Part shown: positions 1 to 8,313 of the stretch, in pieces | Layout: each line of letters begins with the position of its first letter | Position numbering within the stretch: the first letter of the stretch is position 1 | Assembly (NCBI GenBank): GCA_905215555.1 | Contig: CAJMQU010000011.1 | Location: forward strand, 1 to 64,000 | Direction: 5' to 3' | From: an uncultured bacterium | GTDB lineage: Bacteria > Bacteroidota > Bacteroidia > Bacteroidales > Bacteroidaceae | DNA length: 64,000 bases | Notes under the pieces: generated by a model | Seen by the model: the letters and a program-made list of their open reading frames with translations, nothing else | The model's database searches: none | What the model was told of the DNA's origin: nothing | Position numbers and translations under genes: made by a program

Positions 1-785
1 ACTACGAAGGTGGTTGCTACGCTAAGGTTATCAACCTGGATAAAGACAGCGAACCCGATATCTACAACGCTATCAAGCGTGACGCTCTGTTAGAGAACGT
101 AACAGTTGCTGCTGATGGCAAGATCGACTTTACAGATAAGAGCGTAACTGAAAACACTCGCGTTTCTTATCCTATCTATCACATCAACAACATCGTTAAG
201 CCGGTTTCCAAAGGTCCTCACGCTCATCAGGTAATCTTCCTGTCAGCTGACGCCTTCGGTGTATTGCCTCCGGTATCTATCCTGAACCCGGAACAAGCTC
301 AGTACTACTTCCTGTCTGGTTTCACTGCTAAGTTGGCTGGTACAGAACGTGGTATCACTGAACCGACTCCGACATTCTCTGCTTGCTTCGGTGCTGCTTT
401 CTTGAGCTTGCATCCTACTAAATATGCAGAAGAATTGGTTAAGAAGATGAATAAAGTGGGTGCTAAGGCATACTTGGTTAACACTGGCTGGAACGGTACA
501 GGCAAGCGTATCTCTATCAAAGATACCCGTGGTATCATCGACGCTATCCTTGACGGTTCTATCGACAAGGCTCCGACCAAGGTTATTCCTTTCTTCGACT
601 TCGTTGTTCCGACTGAATTGCCTAACGTAGATCCGAAGATCCTTGATCCTCGCGACACTTACGAATGTGCTTGCAAGTGGGAAGAAAAAGCAAAAGACCT
701 GGCTGGCCGTTTCATCAAGAACTTCGCTAAGTTCACTGGTAACGAAGCTGGTAAAGCACTGGTTGCTGCCGGTCCGAAGCTCTAA
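1..785 (+). CDS. pckA: Phosphoenolpyruvate carboxykinase (ATP), C-terminal half (5' end outside window)
   Basis: Converts oxaloacetate and ATP to phosphoenolpyruvate, CO2 and ADP in the cytoplasm; in Bacteroides the enzyme is usually thought to run in the carboxylating direction during fermentation to succinate. The reading frame is open from the first base, with the first whole codon at base 3, giving about 260 codons, roughly the last half of a family that is normally near 535 residues. Diagnostic stretches are YEGGCYAK at the start, RGITEPTPTFSACFG with the following LHPTKYAE, and LVNTGWNGTGKRISIKDTR. The P-loop lies upstream of the window. An internal ATG at 264 is not the start because the homologous frame continues through it. 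Codon use is biased, as in a highly expressed gene. A strong hairpin terminator follows. Confidence 0.95.
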   Translation, partial: YEGGCYAKVINLDKDSEPDIYNAIKRDALLENVTVAADGKIDFTDKSVTENTRVSYPIYHINNIVKPVSKGPHAHQVIFLSADAFGVLPPVSILNPEQAQYYFLSGFTAKLAGTERGITEPTPTFSACFGAAFLSLHPTKYAEELVKKMNKVGAKAYLVNTGWNGTGKRISIKDTRGIIDAILDGSIDKAPTKVIPFFDFVVPTELPNVDPKILDPRDTYECACKWEEKAKDLAGRFIKNFAKFTGNEAGKALVAAGPKL

Positions 786-816
786 TCTGAATAAAATCAG
801 TTTAGATATATATACG

Positions 817-855
817 AAAGCGGCTCTTGGTCATCAAGAGCCGCTTTTTTTTCAA
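817..855 (+). terminator. Rho-independent terminator of pckA
   Basis: A 13-bp perfect stem (817-829 with 835-847, sequence AAAGCGGCTCTTG in the left arm) with a 5-nt loop is followed by an eight-T run. It sits about 30 bases after the pckA stop codon. Confidence 0.9.
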
Positions 856-885
856 GTAACATTCTCATTATTAATTCTTTTTCGT

Positions 886-893
886 TAGATTTG
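886..893 (+). promoter_or_regulatory. Bacteroides -7 box upstream of the nitroreductase gene
   Basis: TAGATTTG matches the Bacteroides TAnnTTTG -7 consensus, 27 bases before the chosen ATG. No good TTTG -33 element is visible at the expected distance. The box overlaps the longer possible start at 891, which supports starting translation at 921. Confidence 0.5.
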
Positions 894-920
894 CAAACAC
901 CAATAATTAAACGAAGTCAT

Positions 921-1568
921 ATGAAAAGTTTCAAATTGATGTTAGCGGGCGCCAGCCTGTTGTTGCTCTGCGGATGCGGCAGGCAAGTGCAAAAAGAGAA
1001 TGAAGCCACGAGTGCAAATGAAAGTAAAGGAAATGCGGTCATTGAGAACATAATGTCACGCCGTAGTATCCGCAAGTACAAGCCGCAAGCGGTGAATCGC
1101 GATACCATGCAGATTATACTGAACTGCGGTATCAATGCTCCTAACGGACAAAACAAGCAGTCCTGGGAAATACGAGTGGTGGATAATCCGGAATTCATCA
1201 ACGGGATTACTGAAGTTTACAAAAAACAGAACCCTAAAGCAACGGAAGATCCCAATTTCAAGAATATGTTCCGCAATGCCTCCACAGTAGTGTTCATTGC
1301 TAATGACAAGTCTTATGACCTGTCACAAATAGACTGCGGACTGCTGGGTGAAAACATGATTCTTTCAGCCTGGTCTATGGGCATAGGCTCTTGCTGCCTG
1401 GGCGGACCGACACGATTCATGACATCGGCTCCGGAAGCTGCCGACTATCTGAAGAAGCTGGATATTCCCGAAGGATATCAATTGCTCTATTGCATCGCAT
1501 TCGGTTACCCGGATGAGACACCGGCAGCCAAACCAAGAAATGCGGAAAAGATCAGATTTATAGATTAA
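921..1568 (+). CDS. Nitroreductase-family lipoprotein
   Basis: A 215-residue protein of the FMN-dependent nitroreductase fold. The N-terminus MKSFKLMLAGASLLLLCGCG is a lipoprotein signal with a Cys in a lipobox, so the enzyme is probably anchored in the envelope, which is unusual for this mostly cytoplasmic family but seen in Bacteroides. The domain begins near residue 40 with the FMN-contact pattern SRRSIRKY, followed by APNGQNKQSWE and, towards the C-terminus, the GIGSCCLGGP segment and the FGYPDE motif. I chose the start at 921 because it gives a clean signal peptide and lies just behind a -7 box. It is monocistronic, between the pckA terminator and a bidirectional terminator shared with typA. 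The substrate is unknown. Confidence 0.85.
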   Translation: MKSFKLMLAGASLLLLCGCGRQVQKENEATSANESKGNAVIENIMSRRSIRKYKPQAVNRDTMQIILNCGINAPNGQNKQSWEIRVVDNPEFINGITEVYKKQNPKATEDPNFKNMFRNASTVVFIANDKSYDLSQIDCGLLGENMILSAWSMGIGSCCLGGPTRFMTSAPEAADYLKKLDIPEGYQLLYCIAFGYPDETPAAKPRNAEKIRFID

Positions 1569-1595
1569 CCATTCACTATAAAAATGCATCAATGA

Positions 1596-1633
1596 AAAAG
1601 GAGTGCCCACCAATACAGTGAAACACTCCTTTT
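1596..1633. terminator. Bidirectional terminator between convergent nitroreductase and typA
   Basis: AAAAGGAGTG (1596-1605) pairs with CACTCCTTTT (1624-1633). A-rich on one side and T-rich on the other, it can serve both the plus-strand nitroreductase gene and the minus-strand typA gene. Confidence 0.75.
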
Positions 1634-1653
1634 CTATCTATTAGTAAACAACT

Positions 1654-3453
1654 TTAGTTTTTATTCGCACGTTTACGTTCTATCTCATCCAGAATCACTT
1701 TACGCATACGCATCGCCTTCGGTGTAACCTCCACGTACTCATCTTCCTTGATGTATTCCAGCGCCTCTTCCAGAGAGAACTGTACAGGCGGAATCAGACG
1801 AACCTTATCATCCGAACCGGAAGCACGCATATTGGTCAGTTTTTTGGATTTCGTTACGTTAATCACCAGGTCATTATCGTGTGAATGCTCACCCACCACT
1901 TGTCCGGCATACACCTCTTCCTGCGGGAAGATAAAGAACTTACCACGATCCTGCAATTTATCAATGGCATAAGCAAAGGCCGTTCCTGTTTCCATAGCGA
2001 TCATGGAACCGTTAGTGCGGCGCTCAATCTCACCCTTATGCGGCTGGTATTCTTTGAAACGATGTGCCATGATAGCTTCACCGGCAGAAGCAGTCAGTAC
2101 ATTGGTACGCAGACCGATGATACCGCGTGAAGGCATATTGAATTCGAGGTTCACACGCTCGCCCGCACTCTCCATCTTCACCATCTCACCTTTACGACGG
2201 GTTACCATGTCGATAATCTTACTGGCATATTCTTCGGGAACGTTCACAGTCAGTTCTTCAATCGGCTCGCACTTCACACCGTCAATCTCCTTGAAGATAA
2301 CCTGCGGCTGGCCTACCTGAAGCTCATAACCTTCGCGGCGCATTGTCTCAATCAATACGGAAAGATGGAGCACGCCACGACCGGAAACCACCCATTTTCC
2401 GTCTTCCTCACTCTTACGCACACGTAGAGCAAGATTCTTATCCAATTCCTTCATCAGACGGTCGTGGATGTGGCGGGAAGTCACGAACTTACCATCACGG
2501 CCGAAGAAAGGAGAATCGTTGATAGCAAACAACATACTCATTGTCGGTTCATCGATGGCGATAGGCGGCAACGCTTCCGGATTCTCAAAATCGCAGATCG
2601 TATCACCGATTTCAAAGCCTTCGATACCTACCAACGCACAGATGTCACCGGAAGAAACTTCCGATACCTTCGCGCGTCCCATACCTTCAAAAGTATGCAG
2701 TTCCTTGATTTTTGATTTCACAAAACTTCCGTCACGCTTGGCCAAAGATACATTCATACCTTCTCTGAGCGTGCCACGGTGCACACGGCCTACGGCGATA
2801 CGTCCGGTATAAGAAGAGTAATCCAGAGAAGTCACCAACATCTGCGGAGTACCTTCCAGTTGTGTGGGAGCCGGTATATTCTCTACAATGCAGTCCAGCA
2901 ATGCGAAGATATTATCAGTAGGAGTCTTCCAGTCCGTACTCATCCAGTTGTTCTTTGCAGAACCATAGATAACGGGGAAATCCAACTGATCTTCCGTAGC
3001 CTCAAGACTGAACATCAGGTCGAACACCATTTCATATACTTCCTCCGGACGACAGTTCGGCTTATCTACCTTGTTCACCACAACGATGGGCTTCAGACCA
3101 ATCTGCAAAGCTTTTTGCAATACGAAACGCGTTTGCGGCATAGGACCTTCGAAAGCATCCACCAAAAGGATACATCCGTCTGCCATATTCAACACACGTT
3201 CCACTTCACCTCCGAAGTCGCTGTGGCCCGGAGTATCAATGATGTTGATTTTAGTTCCTTTGTAATTGATGGAAACGTTTTTGGAGAGGATCGTTATCCC
3301 TCGTTCACGTTCCAAGTCGTTGTTATCCAGCATTAATTCACCTGTGCTCTGATTGCTGCGGAAGAGATTTCCCGCCAAGAGCATCTTATCGACGAGCGTC
3401 GTTTTCCCATGGTCAACATGGGCAATGATTGCAATGTTTCTAATATTTTGCAT
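1654..3453 (-). CDS. typA: Translational GTPase TypA/BipA
   Basis: A ribosome-associated GTPase of the EF-G superfamily, implicated in 50S assembly and stress or cold adaptation. The 599-residue length fits the family. G-domain motifs are in order: AHVDHGKTT (G1) near residue 10, a switch region with ERGITI, DTPGH (G3), NKVDKP (G4) and GSAKN (G5). Domain V-like SGRGVLHLSVLIE and the TypA-specific C-terminal segment (RGIIGLRT, GVYAGQVVGEHS-like) follow. The frame extends 28 codons further upstream, but I start at 3453: the family begins at MQNIRNIAIIAHVDHGK, and a -7 box (3476-3483, minus strand) lies inside that extension. Divergent from rpsO. Confidence 0.95.
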   Translation of the reverse strand: MQNIRNIAIIAHVDHGKTTLVDKMLLAGNLFRSNQSTGELMLDNNDLERERGITILSKNVSINYKGTKINIIDTPGHSDFGGEVERVLNMADGCILLVDAFEGPMPQTRFVLQKALQIGLKPIVVVNKVDKPNCRPEEVYEMVFDLMFSLEATEDQLDFPVIYGSAKNNWMSTDWKTPTDNIFALLDCIVENIPAPTQLEGTPQMLVTSLDYSSYTGRIAVGRVHRGTLREGMNVSLAKRDGSFVKSKIKELHTFEGMGRAKVSEVSSGDICALVGIEGFEIGDTICDFENPEALPPIAIDEPTMSMLFAINDSPFFGRDGKFVTSRHIHDRLMKELDKNLALRVRKSEEDGKWVVSGRGVLHLSVLIETMRREGYELQVGQPQVIFKEIDGVKCEPIEELTVNVPEEYASKIIDMVTRRKGEMVKMESAGERVNLEFNMPSRGIIGLRTNVLTASAGEAIMAHRFKEYQPHKGEIERRTNGSMIAMETGTAFAYAIDKLQDRGKFFIFPQEEVYAGQVVGEHSHDNDLVINVTKSKKLTNMRASGSDDKVRLIPPVQFSLEEALEYIKEDEYVEVTPKAMRMRKVILDEIERKRANKN

Positions 3454-3475
3454 ACAATACCTATATATTTGGCGG

Positions 3476-3483
3476 CAAAGGTA
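3476..3483 (-). promoter_or_regulatory. -7 box of typA
   Basis: Read on the minus strand this is TACCTTTG, a match to TAnnTTTG, 22 bases upstream of the typA ATG. No clear -33 element. Confidence 0.5.
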
Positions 3484-3535
3484 CGAATTTTGCATTAGAT
3501 ATAACCGCAGCAAGAGAAAAATTTCATTGAATATC

Positions 3536-3566
3536 ATTGCAGTATAAAAGATTATCCCTATCTTTG
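3536..3566 (+). promoter_or_regulatory. Promoter of rpsO
   Basis: -33 element ATTG (3536-3539), 19-nt spacer, -7 element TATCTTTG (3559-3566), giving a leader of roughly 35-40 nt before the rpsO ATG. Confidence 0.75.
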
Positions 3567-3609
3567 CACCCTCTTAAAAGAACATTTAATATCAATTTAA
3601 TTAAAAGTT

Positions 3610-3879
3610 ATGTATTTAGACGCTGCTAAAAAGCAAGAGATCTTTGGCAAGTACGGAAAGTCTAACACTGATACTGGCTCAGCTGAGGCCCAGATAGCTT
3701 TGTTTTCATACCGTATTTCCCACCTGACTGAGCACCTGAAGCTCAACAGAAAAGATTATAGTACTGAAAGAGCCTTGACAATGTTGGTAGGAAAACGCCG
3801 TGCGTTGCTGAACTACCTGAAGGATCGCGACATCACAAGATATCGTGCCATCGTTAAAGAGCTCGGCCTGCGTAAGTAA
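3610..3879 (+). CDS. rpsO: 30S ribosomal protein S15
   Basis: An 89-residue primary rRNA-binding protein of the small subunit platform (16S helix 22 region) with the standard family length. It carries the characteristic NTDTGSAEAQIALFSYRI and the C-terminal LVGKRRALLNYLKDRDITRY. A consensus promoter precedes it and a hairpin terminator follows, so it is a single-gene unit. In other bacteria S15 represses its own mRNA by binding the leader; I see no obvious structure proving this here. Confidence 0.97.
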   Translation: MYLDAAKKQEIFGKYGKSNTDTGSAEAQIALFSYRISHLTEHLKLNRKDYSTERALTMLVGKRRALLNYLKDRDITRYRAIVKELGLRK

Positions 3880-3908
3880 TCCGTTACTTGCAGCAAAAGC
3901 ATTAAGAA

Positions 3909-3938
3909 GGGAAGCCGTCAAAAGCTTCCCCTTTTTTG
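3909..3938 (+). terminator. Terminator of rpsO
   Basis: GGGAAGC (3909-3915) pairs with GCTTCCC (3924-3930), followed by CTTTTTTGTT. Confidence 0.9.
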
Positions 3939-4204
3939 TTTTCAAATGTCTCCGATCCTTATAAATAATAATAAGCACAAAGACTATACAAGACATATTT
4001 CAAGCTAAACATGCATTTTATAGAATTATTCCCTATATTTACATATTCACAGTTTTCTATATCAGATTAACACTATATTCCCGATTAATCTAACACACGT
4101 CTTTTTATAAAATTGCATTATAGAATATTCAACGAATAAATAAAGAATAAGAATACTCTATTTTCGCATATTCTTCCGCATTTCCGGGCAACTTATGCAA
4201 AAAA

Positions 4205-4315
4205 GGGTTACTACTTATGGGTGAAAGGGTTGCTACTTATAAGTAGAACACTTACTACTTACGGGTAAAAGACTTACTACTTACAGACAAAACACTTGCT
4301 TACTTCATGATGAAG
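4205..4315. repeat. Intergenic tandem array, 22-bp period (array A)
   Basis: Four degenerate 22-nt units start at 4205, 4227, 4249 and 4271, and a partial one starts at 4293. The shared core is CTTACTACTTA followed by a variable GGGTAAAA-like half. The second unit contains the perfect palindrome CTACTTATAAGTAG (4233-4246). There are no spacers between units, so this is not CRISPR. Confidence 0.8.
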
Positions 4316-4477
4316 ACTTATAAGTGTGCTTTGGCGTAGATATTTCAGCCTAAAAAAGATGTAAACATTTCGATATTATACTATCAACCTGTCATTTGCG
4401 ACTATTCGTTTGCTTGCTTTGGTGCGTAGGGATCGCTGGACGGATATAACACACTCTAAGCCAACAGAAAATACAAA

Positions 4478-4544
4478 TTGTCAGAATGACAAATCGTACC
4501 CTCATGTCTCTCTTCTTCCTTTTTATAGAAACAAGAGAGACATG
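4478..4544. repeat. Two adjacent inverted repeats upstream of the XRE-cupin gene
   Basis: TTGTCA-GAA-TGACAA (4478-4492) is followed ten bases later by a 12-bp perfect inverted repeat, CATGTCTCTCTT (4503-4514) with AAGAGAGACATG (4533-4544). They lie 50-120 bases before the -33 region and could be operator sites or the end of an upstream transcript; no T-run follows the second. Confidence 0.5.
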
Positions 4545-4595
4545 AAGAAGATACAGTCCCTTTTTATCCGGACGCGAAACTTTTCCGCACGGATT

Positions 4596-4627
4596 GTTGC
4601 ACCAAGTAAAAGTTTGTTTTATTTTTG
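4596..4627 (+). promoter_or_regulatory. Probable promoter of the XRE-cupin / acyl-CoA ligase operon
   Basis: -33-like GTTG (4596-4599), 20-nt spacer, -7 box TATTTTTG (4620-4627), about 50 bases before the start codon. Confidence 0.6.
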
Positions 4628-4677
4628 CAGTTTAACAATACAATTTATAACCTAATAGGCGAAAAACATTATCAATT

Positions 4678-5253
4678 ATGGATACAAGCAAGATTGTCGG
4701 AGAAAAGATCAAGTCACTCCGTGAAAGCCAGTCAATCAGTATTGAGCAATTGGCCGAACGTTCCGGTTTAGCCGTAGAACAGATTGAACGCATTGAAAAC
4801 AACATCGACCTGCCTTCATTGGCCCCGCTCATCAAGATAGCCCGCGTGCTGGGGGTACGATTGGGAACGTTCCTTGACGACCAGGACGAGACAGGACCTG
4901 CTATCTGCCGTAAAACGGAATCCAAGGACACAATCAGTTTCTCTAACAATGCTATCCAGAGCCGTAAGCACATGGAATACCATTCCCTGTCAAAGTCGAA
5001 AGCAGACCGCCATATGGAACCGTTCATCATTGACGTAGCCGCCACGGAAGACAGCGACTTCGTACTCTCCTCACACGAGGGCGAAGAGTTCATCATGGTT
5101 ATGGAAGGTATCATGGAAATCAGTTACGGTAAAAACACATACTTGCTTGAAGAAGGAGACAGCATTTATTATGACTCCATCGTTCCGCACCACGTACATG
5201 CTTACGAAGGCAAAGCGGCAAAAATTCTTGCAGTAATCTATACGCCCATTTAA
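4678..5253 (+). CDS. XRE-family transcriptional regulator with C-terminal cupin domain
   Basis: A 191-residue two-domain protein. Residues about 8-62 form a lambda-repressor-like helix-turn-helix (KIKSLRESQSISIEQLAERS followed by IERIENN). Residues about 105-190 form a cupin barrel (HEGEEFIMVMEG, EEGDSIYYDS, PHHVHAYEGK), a ligand or metal sensor domain in this family. The 5-base gap to the following acyl-CoA ligase makes an operon, so the cupin may sense a fatty-acid or acyl-CoA-related ligand; that is inference from the neighbour. The gene has its own promoter and a long upstream region rich in inverted repeats. Confidence 0.88.
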   Translation: MDTSKIVGEKIKSLRESQSISIEQLAERSGLAVEQIERIENNIDLPSLAPLIKIARVLGVRLGTFLDDQDETGPAICRKTESKDTISFSNNAIQSRKHMEYHSLSKSKADRHMEPFIIDVAATEDSDFVLSSHEGEEFIMVMEGIMEISYGKNTYLLEEGDSIYYDSIVPHHVHAYEGKAAKILAVIYTPI

Positions 5254-5258
5254 TAACT

Positions 5259-6905
5259 ATGTTATACGAAAGAACACTCGGCCAATGGCTGGAGCACTGG
5301 GCAGAGACTACGCCCGATAAAGAATATATTGTTTATTCCGACCGCAACCTGCGCTTCACCTGGAGCCAGTTCAACCGGCGGGTAGACGACATGGCGAAAG
5401 GACTAATCTCTATTGGTGTAGAACGCGGAACCCATGTAGGTATATGGGCTGCTAACGTACCCGACTGGCTTACATTACTGTATGCCTGCGCCAAAATCGG
5501 CGCCGTCTATGTCACTGTAAACACCAATTACAAGCAGGCTGAGCTGGAATATTTGTGCGAAAATTCGGATATGCATACCCTTTGCATCGTGAACGGTGAG
5601 AAGGACAGCGATTTCGTACAAATGACTTATACGATGCTGCCGGAACTGAAAACCTGCGAACGCGGACATTTAAAAAGTGAACGTTTCCCCCATATGCGCA
5701 ATGTTGTTTATGTAGGACAGGAGAAGCATCGCGGCATGTACAACACCTCAGAAATCTTGTTACTGGGCAATAATGTGGAAGATGAACAACTGGATACTCT
5801 GAAAAGTCAGGTGACCTGCCATGATGTGGTAAACATGCAATATACCTCAGGAACAACCGGTTTCCCGAAAGGCGTCATGCTTACTCACTACAACATCACC
5901 AATAACGGTTATCTGACAGGAGAGCACATGAAGTTCACGGCTGATGACAAACTTTGCGTCTGCGTGCCCTTGTTCCACTGTTTCGGTGTGGTGCTGGCCA
6001 CCATGAACTGCCTGACACATGGCTGTACGGAGGTCATGGTAGAACGTTTCAATCCGTTGGTAGTGCTTGCTTCAATCCATAAAGAACGCTGCACTGCTCT
6101 ATATGGTGTGCCCACCATGTTCATTGCCGAATTGCATCATCCCATGTTCGATATGTTCGATATGTCCAGCCTGCGCACAGGCATCATGGCAGGTTCGCTC
6201 TGCCCTGTGGAACTAATGAAACAGGTGGAAGAAAAAATGTATATGAAAGTAACCAGCGTTTATGGTCTGACAGAAACTTCTCCCGGCATGACGGCTTCGC
6301 GCCTCGATGACCCGTTCGAGGTACGCTGCAACACCGTAGGACATGATTTTGAGCATACCGAAGTCAGAGTCATCGACCCCGAAACCGGTGAAGAATGTCC
6401 GGTAGGCGTGCAGGGTGAGATGTGCAACCGCGGATATAATAACATGAAGGGTTACTATAAGAACCCGCAGGCTACTGCCGAAGTCATCGACAAGAACGGT
6501 TTCCTCCACTCCGGAGACCTCGGAGTAAAAGATGAAGACGGTAACTACCGTATCACCGGACGCATCAAGGATATGATTATCCGCGGTGGTGAAAACATTT
6601 ATCCACGTGAAATAGAAGAATTCCTCTATAAGCTGGAAGGCGTGAAGGATGTACAAGTAGCAGGCATTCCATCAAAGAAGTACGGGGAAGAAGTGGGTGC
6701 TTTCATCATCCTGAAAGAAGGTGTGGATTTACACGAATCGGATGTACGTGACTTCTGCGTTGGCAAGATTTCACGCTACAAGATACCGAAATATGTATTC
6801 TTTATTGATGAATTCCCCATGACGGGAAGTGGTAAGATACAGAAATTCAAGTTGAAAGATATAGGGTTGCAACTTTGCAAAGAACAAGGAATTGAAATCA
6901 TTTGA
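5259..6905 (+). CDS. AMP-forming acyl-CoA ligase (fatty-acid/medium-chain type)
   Basis: A 548-residue ANL-superfamily adenylating enzyme that activates a carboxylic acid to acyl-AMP and then acyl-CoA in the cytoplasm. Motifs in order: the phosphate loop YTSGTTGFPKGVMLTH near residue 193, YGLTETSPG near 335, HSGDLGVKDEDGNYRITGR, IIRGGENIYPREIEEF near 445, and the catalytic-lysine C-terminal motif GSGKIQKFKL. Length and motif spacing match FadD/ACSM-like ligases. It is co-transcribed with the XRE-cupin regulator. The exact acid cannot be told from sequence; long- or medium-chain fatty acid is the usual annotation. Its stop codon overlaps the first base of a 23-bp inverted repeat. Confidence 0.9.
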   Translation: MLYERTLGQWLEHWAETTPDKEYIVYSDRNLRFTWSQFNRRVDDMAKGLISIGVERGTHVGIWAANVPDWLTLLYACAKIGAVYVTVNTNYKQAELEYLCENSDMHTLCIVNGEKDSDFVQMTYTMLPELKTCERGHLKSERFPHMRNVVYVGQEKHRGMYNTSEILLLGNNVEDEQLDTLKSQVTCHDVVNMQYTSGTTGFPKGVMLTHYNITNNGYLTGEHMKFTADDKLCVCVPLFHCFGVVLATMNCLTHGCTEVMVERFNPLVVLASIHKERCTALYGVPTMFIAELHHPMFDMFDMSSLRTGIMAGSLCPVELMKQVEEKMYMKVTSVYGLTETSPGMTASRLDDPFEVRCNTVGHDFEHTEVRVIDPETGEECPVGVQGEMCNRGYNNMKGYYKNPQATAEVIDKNGFLHSGDLGVKDEDGNYRITGRIKDMIIRGGENIYPREIEEFLYKLEGVKDVQVAGIPSKKYGEEVGAFIILKEGVDLHESDVRDFCVGKISRYKIPKYVFFIDEFPMTGSGKIQKFKLKDIGLQLCKEQGIEII

Positions 6906-6971
6906 GAAGTTGAGAATTGAGAGTTGTTATGTAGCGTGATAACGCAGTCAACTCTCAATTCTCAACTTCTC
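6904..6971. terminator. Long inverted repeat joining two convergent stop codons
   Basis: A 23-bp perfect inverted repeat (6904-6926 and 6949-6971) with a 22-nt loop. The left arm begins inside the acyl-CoA ligase stop codon and the right arm overlaps the stop codon of the minus-strand kinase. It probably acts as a shared bidirectional terminator, although neither side has a T-run. Confidence 0.65.
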
Positions 6972-8142
6972 AAACCATTGGTAACGTGAAGAAGAACGTT
7001 GTCCCTATTCCCATGCCCGACCGTACCCAGATACGTCCGCCCATTCGCTCTACTAACATACGGGAAACGGTCAATCCCAACCCGGTACCTTGCGCGAAAT
7101 TATTAATCTTTCCAAAACGCTCAAAAATCTTCGCAACCCGACTGGCAGGAATACCAAGGCCTGTATCTTTCACATAAACCTGCACTACATTACCTCGCTG
7201 CTCATATCCCAAATGAATTTCTCCGGTAAGCGTAAATTTTGCGGCATTGCTTAATAAATTCATCAGCACTTGCATGACACGCATCCTATCTCCCACAGCA
7301 TATAAATTCTTATCACCACTATCCAACACCATTTTTACTCCCTTGTTCACCTTCGTCCGATGTCTGGTGTACTCCTCAAGGCAAGCAGCATACATATTCA
7401 CTTTGTCATTCTTGAAATCCAAAGAACCCGCCTCCATTGACGACAGATCCAGAATATCATTAAACAGACATAACAGTAACTCCGAATTCTTCTCAATGAT
7501 ATTGCAGTAATCCTCTTTATCTCCTTCATGTCCCGGATCAACCACCAATCTTGAGAAACCGACAATTGCATTCAACGGTGTACGTATCTCATGGCTCATA
7601 TTGGCAAGAAATGCAGATTTTAACCGGTCGGCCTCTTCCGCTTTTACACGGGCAGCAGCCAGTTCACGCTGAGCATTGACCCGGCTAGTAACATCCCGAC
7701 ACATACATAGCAAATACTGATCACCCAACGGGCATACCAAATTTTCATAATGATGCATCTCTCCTTCAAACATCAATGAATGTTCGCCTATACTGGGGTG
7801 GTGGGTGCGGATCACTTTCTCCATATTGGCGCGGATCTTACGGTATTCTGATTCCGGCATTATATCTTTAAGGTTAGGATGCGATGCGTCATCACCGGAC
7901 AAGCCTTCTACATGATTAGTTTTTGGGGAAGAAAGTAGTTCAATGTAATCCAGGTTGAAATCGAATACGGTCAGCATATCCGGGATGGCATCTAATATTT
8001 CTTTACCGTACTTCTTACTGAAAGTCCCCGGATTCTCATCCGGACATGGGATTTGCTGAGGAGGACGACTTGCCAGTTGCTCTTCCAACTCCCGGATTAT
8101 ATCCAGTAGTTCTTCTTTCGTTTTATCTTTGTAATCCCTCAT
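6970..8142 (-). CDS. Soluble sensor histidine kinase with PAS-like domain
   Basis: A 390-residue kinase without membrane segments or signal peptide. It has an N-terminal coiled coil (about 1-28, KEELLDIIRELEEQL), a PAS-like sensor region (about 48-155), a HisKA dimerisation helix with the phospho-acceptor in SHEIRTPLNAIVGF near residue 185, and a HATPase_c domain with the N box LLSNAAKF, DTGLGIP and GTGLGLTVS. It has no receiver domain and no adjacent response regulator, so it is an orphan kinase whose partner is elsewhere. It may sense an intracellular redox or small-molecule signal; this is unsupported beyond the PAS fold. It converges on the acyl-CoA ligase gene. Confidence 0.88.
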   Translation of the reverse strand: MRDYKDKTKEELLDIIRELEEQLASRPPQQIPCPDENPGTFSKKYGKEILDAIPDMLTVFDFNLDYIELLSSPKTNHVEGLSGDDASHPNLKDIMPESEYRKIRANMEKVIRTHHPSIGEHSLMFEGEMHHYENLVCPLGDQYLLCMCRDVTSRVNAQRELAAARVKAEEADRLKSAFLANMSHEIRTPLNAIVGFSRLVVDPGHEGDKEDYCNIIEKNSELLLCLFNDILDLSSMEAGSLDFKNDKVNMYAACLEEYTRHRTKVNKGVKMVLDSGDKNLYAVGDRMRVMQVLMNLLSNAAKFTLTGEIHLGYEQRGNVVQVYVKDTGLGIPASRVAKIFERFGKINNFAQGTGLGLTVSRMLVERMGGRIWVRSGMGIGTTFFFTLPMV

Positions 8143-8250
8143 TTTAAGGTCGGTATATTACTGAGTGTTATTTACGGGAAGCAAATATACATATCTTTTC
8201 AATTATATCAACATATATTCCGAGCTTTTATTTAAAAAAAGCGAATAGCT

Positions 8251-8282
8251 TTTGCCCTACTAATCAGAATGTTCTATCTTTG
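8251..8282 (+). promoter_or_regulatory. Consensus promoter of ahcY
   Basis: -33 TTTG (8251-8254), exactly 20-nt spacer, -7 TATCTTTG (8275-8282). It is the best match to the Bacteroides housekeeping consensus in the window. The short leader of about 25 nt leaves no room for a riboswitch. Confidence 0.85.
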
Positions 8283-8313
8283 CACCACTTTTTATTTTAA
8301 ATCATTGATAGAT

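Larger units (their letters stand above)
3939..4677. other. Long AT-rich non-coding region between rpsO and the XRE-cupin gene
   Basis: About 740 bases with no convincing gene. It contains AT-rich sequence with nothing recognisable (3939-4200), the 22-bp array at 4205, and after about 4400 two inverted repeats and a promoter belonging to the downstream regulator gene. A short open frame at 4410-4655 runs through these inverted repeats and the promoter and is not credible. Confidence 0.6.

Noticed and set aside
4410..4655. 81-codon frame upstream of the XRE-cupin gene
   Set aside because: It covers the inverted repeats and promoter of the next gene and shows no protein-like features.
8283..8313. 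SAH riboswitch before ahcY
   Set aside because: The leader after the consensus promoter is only about 25 nt, too short for one.
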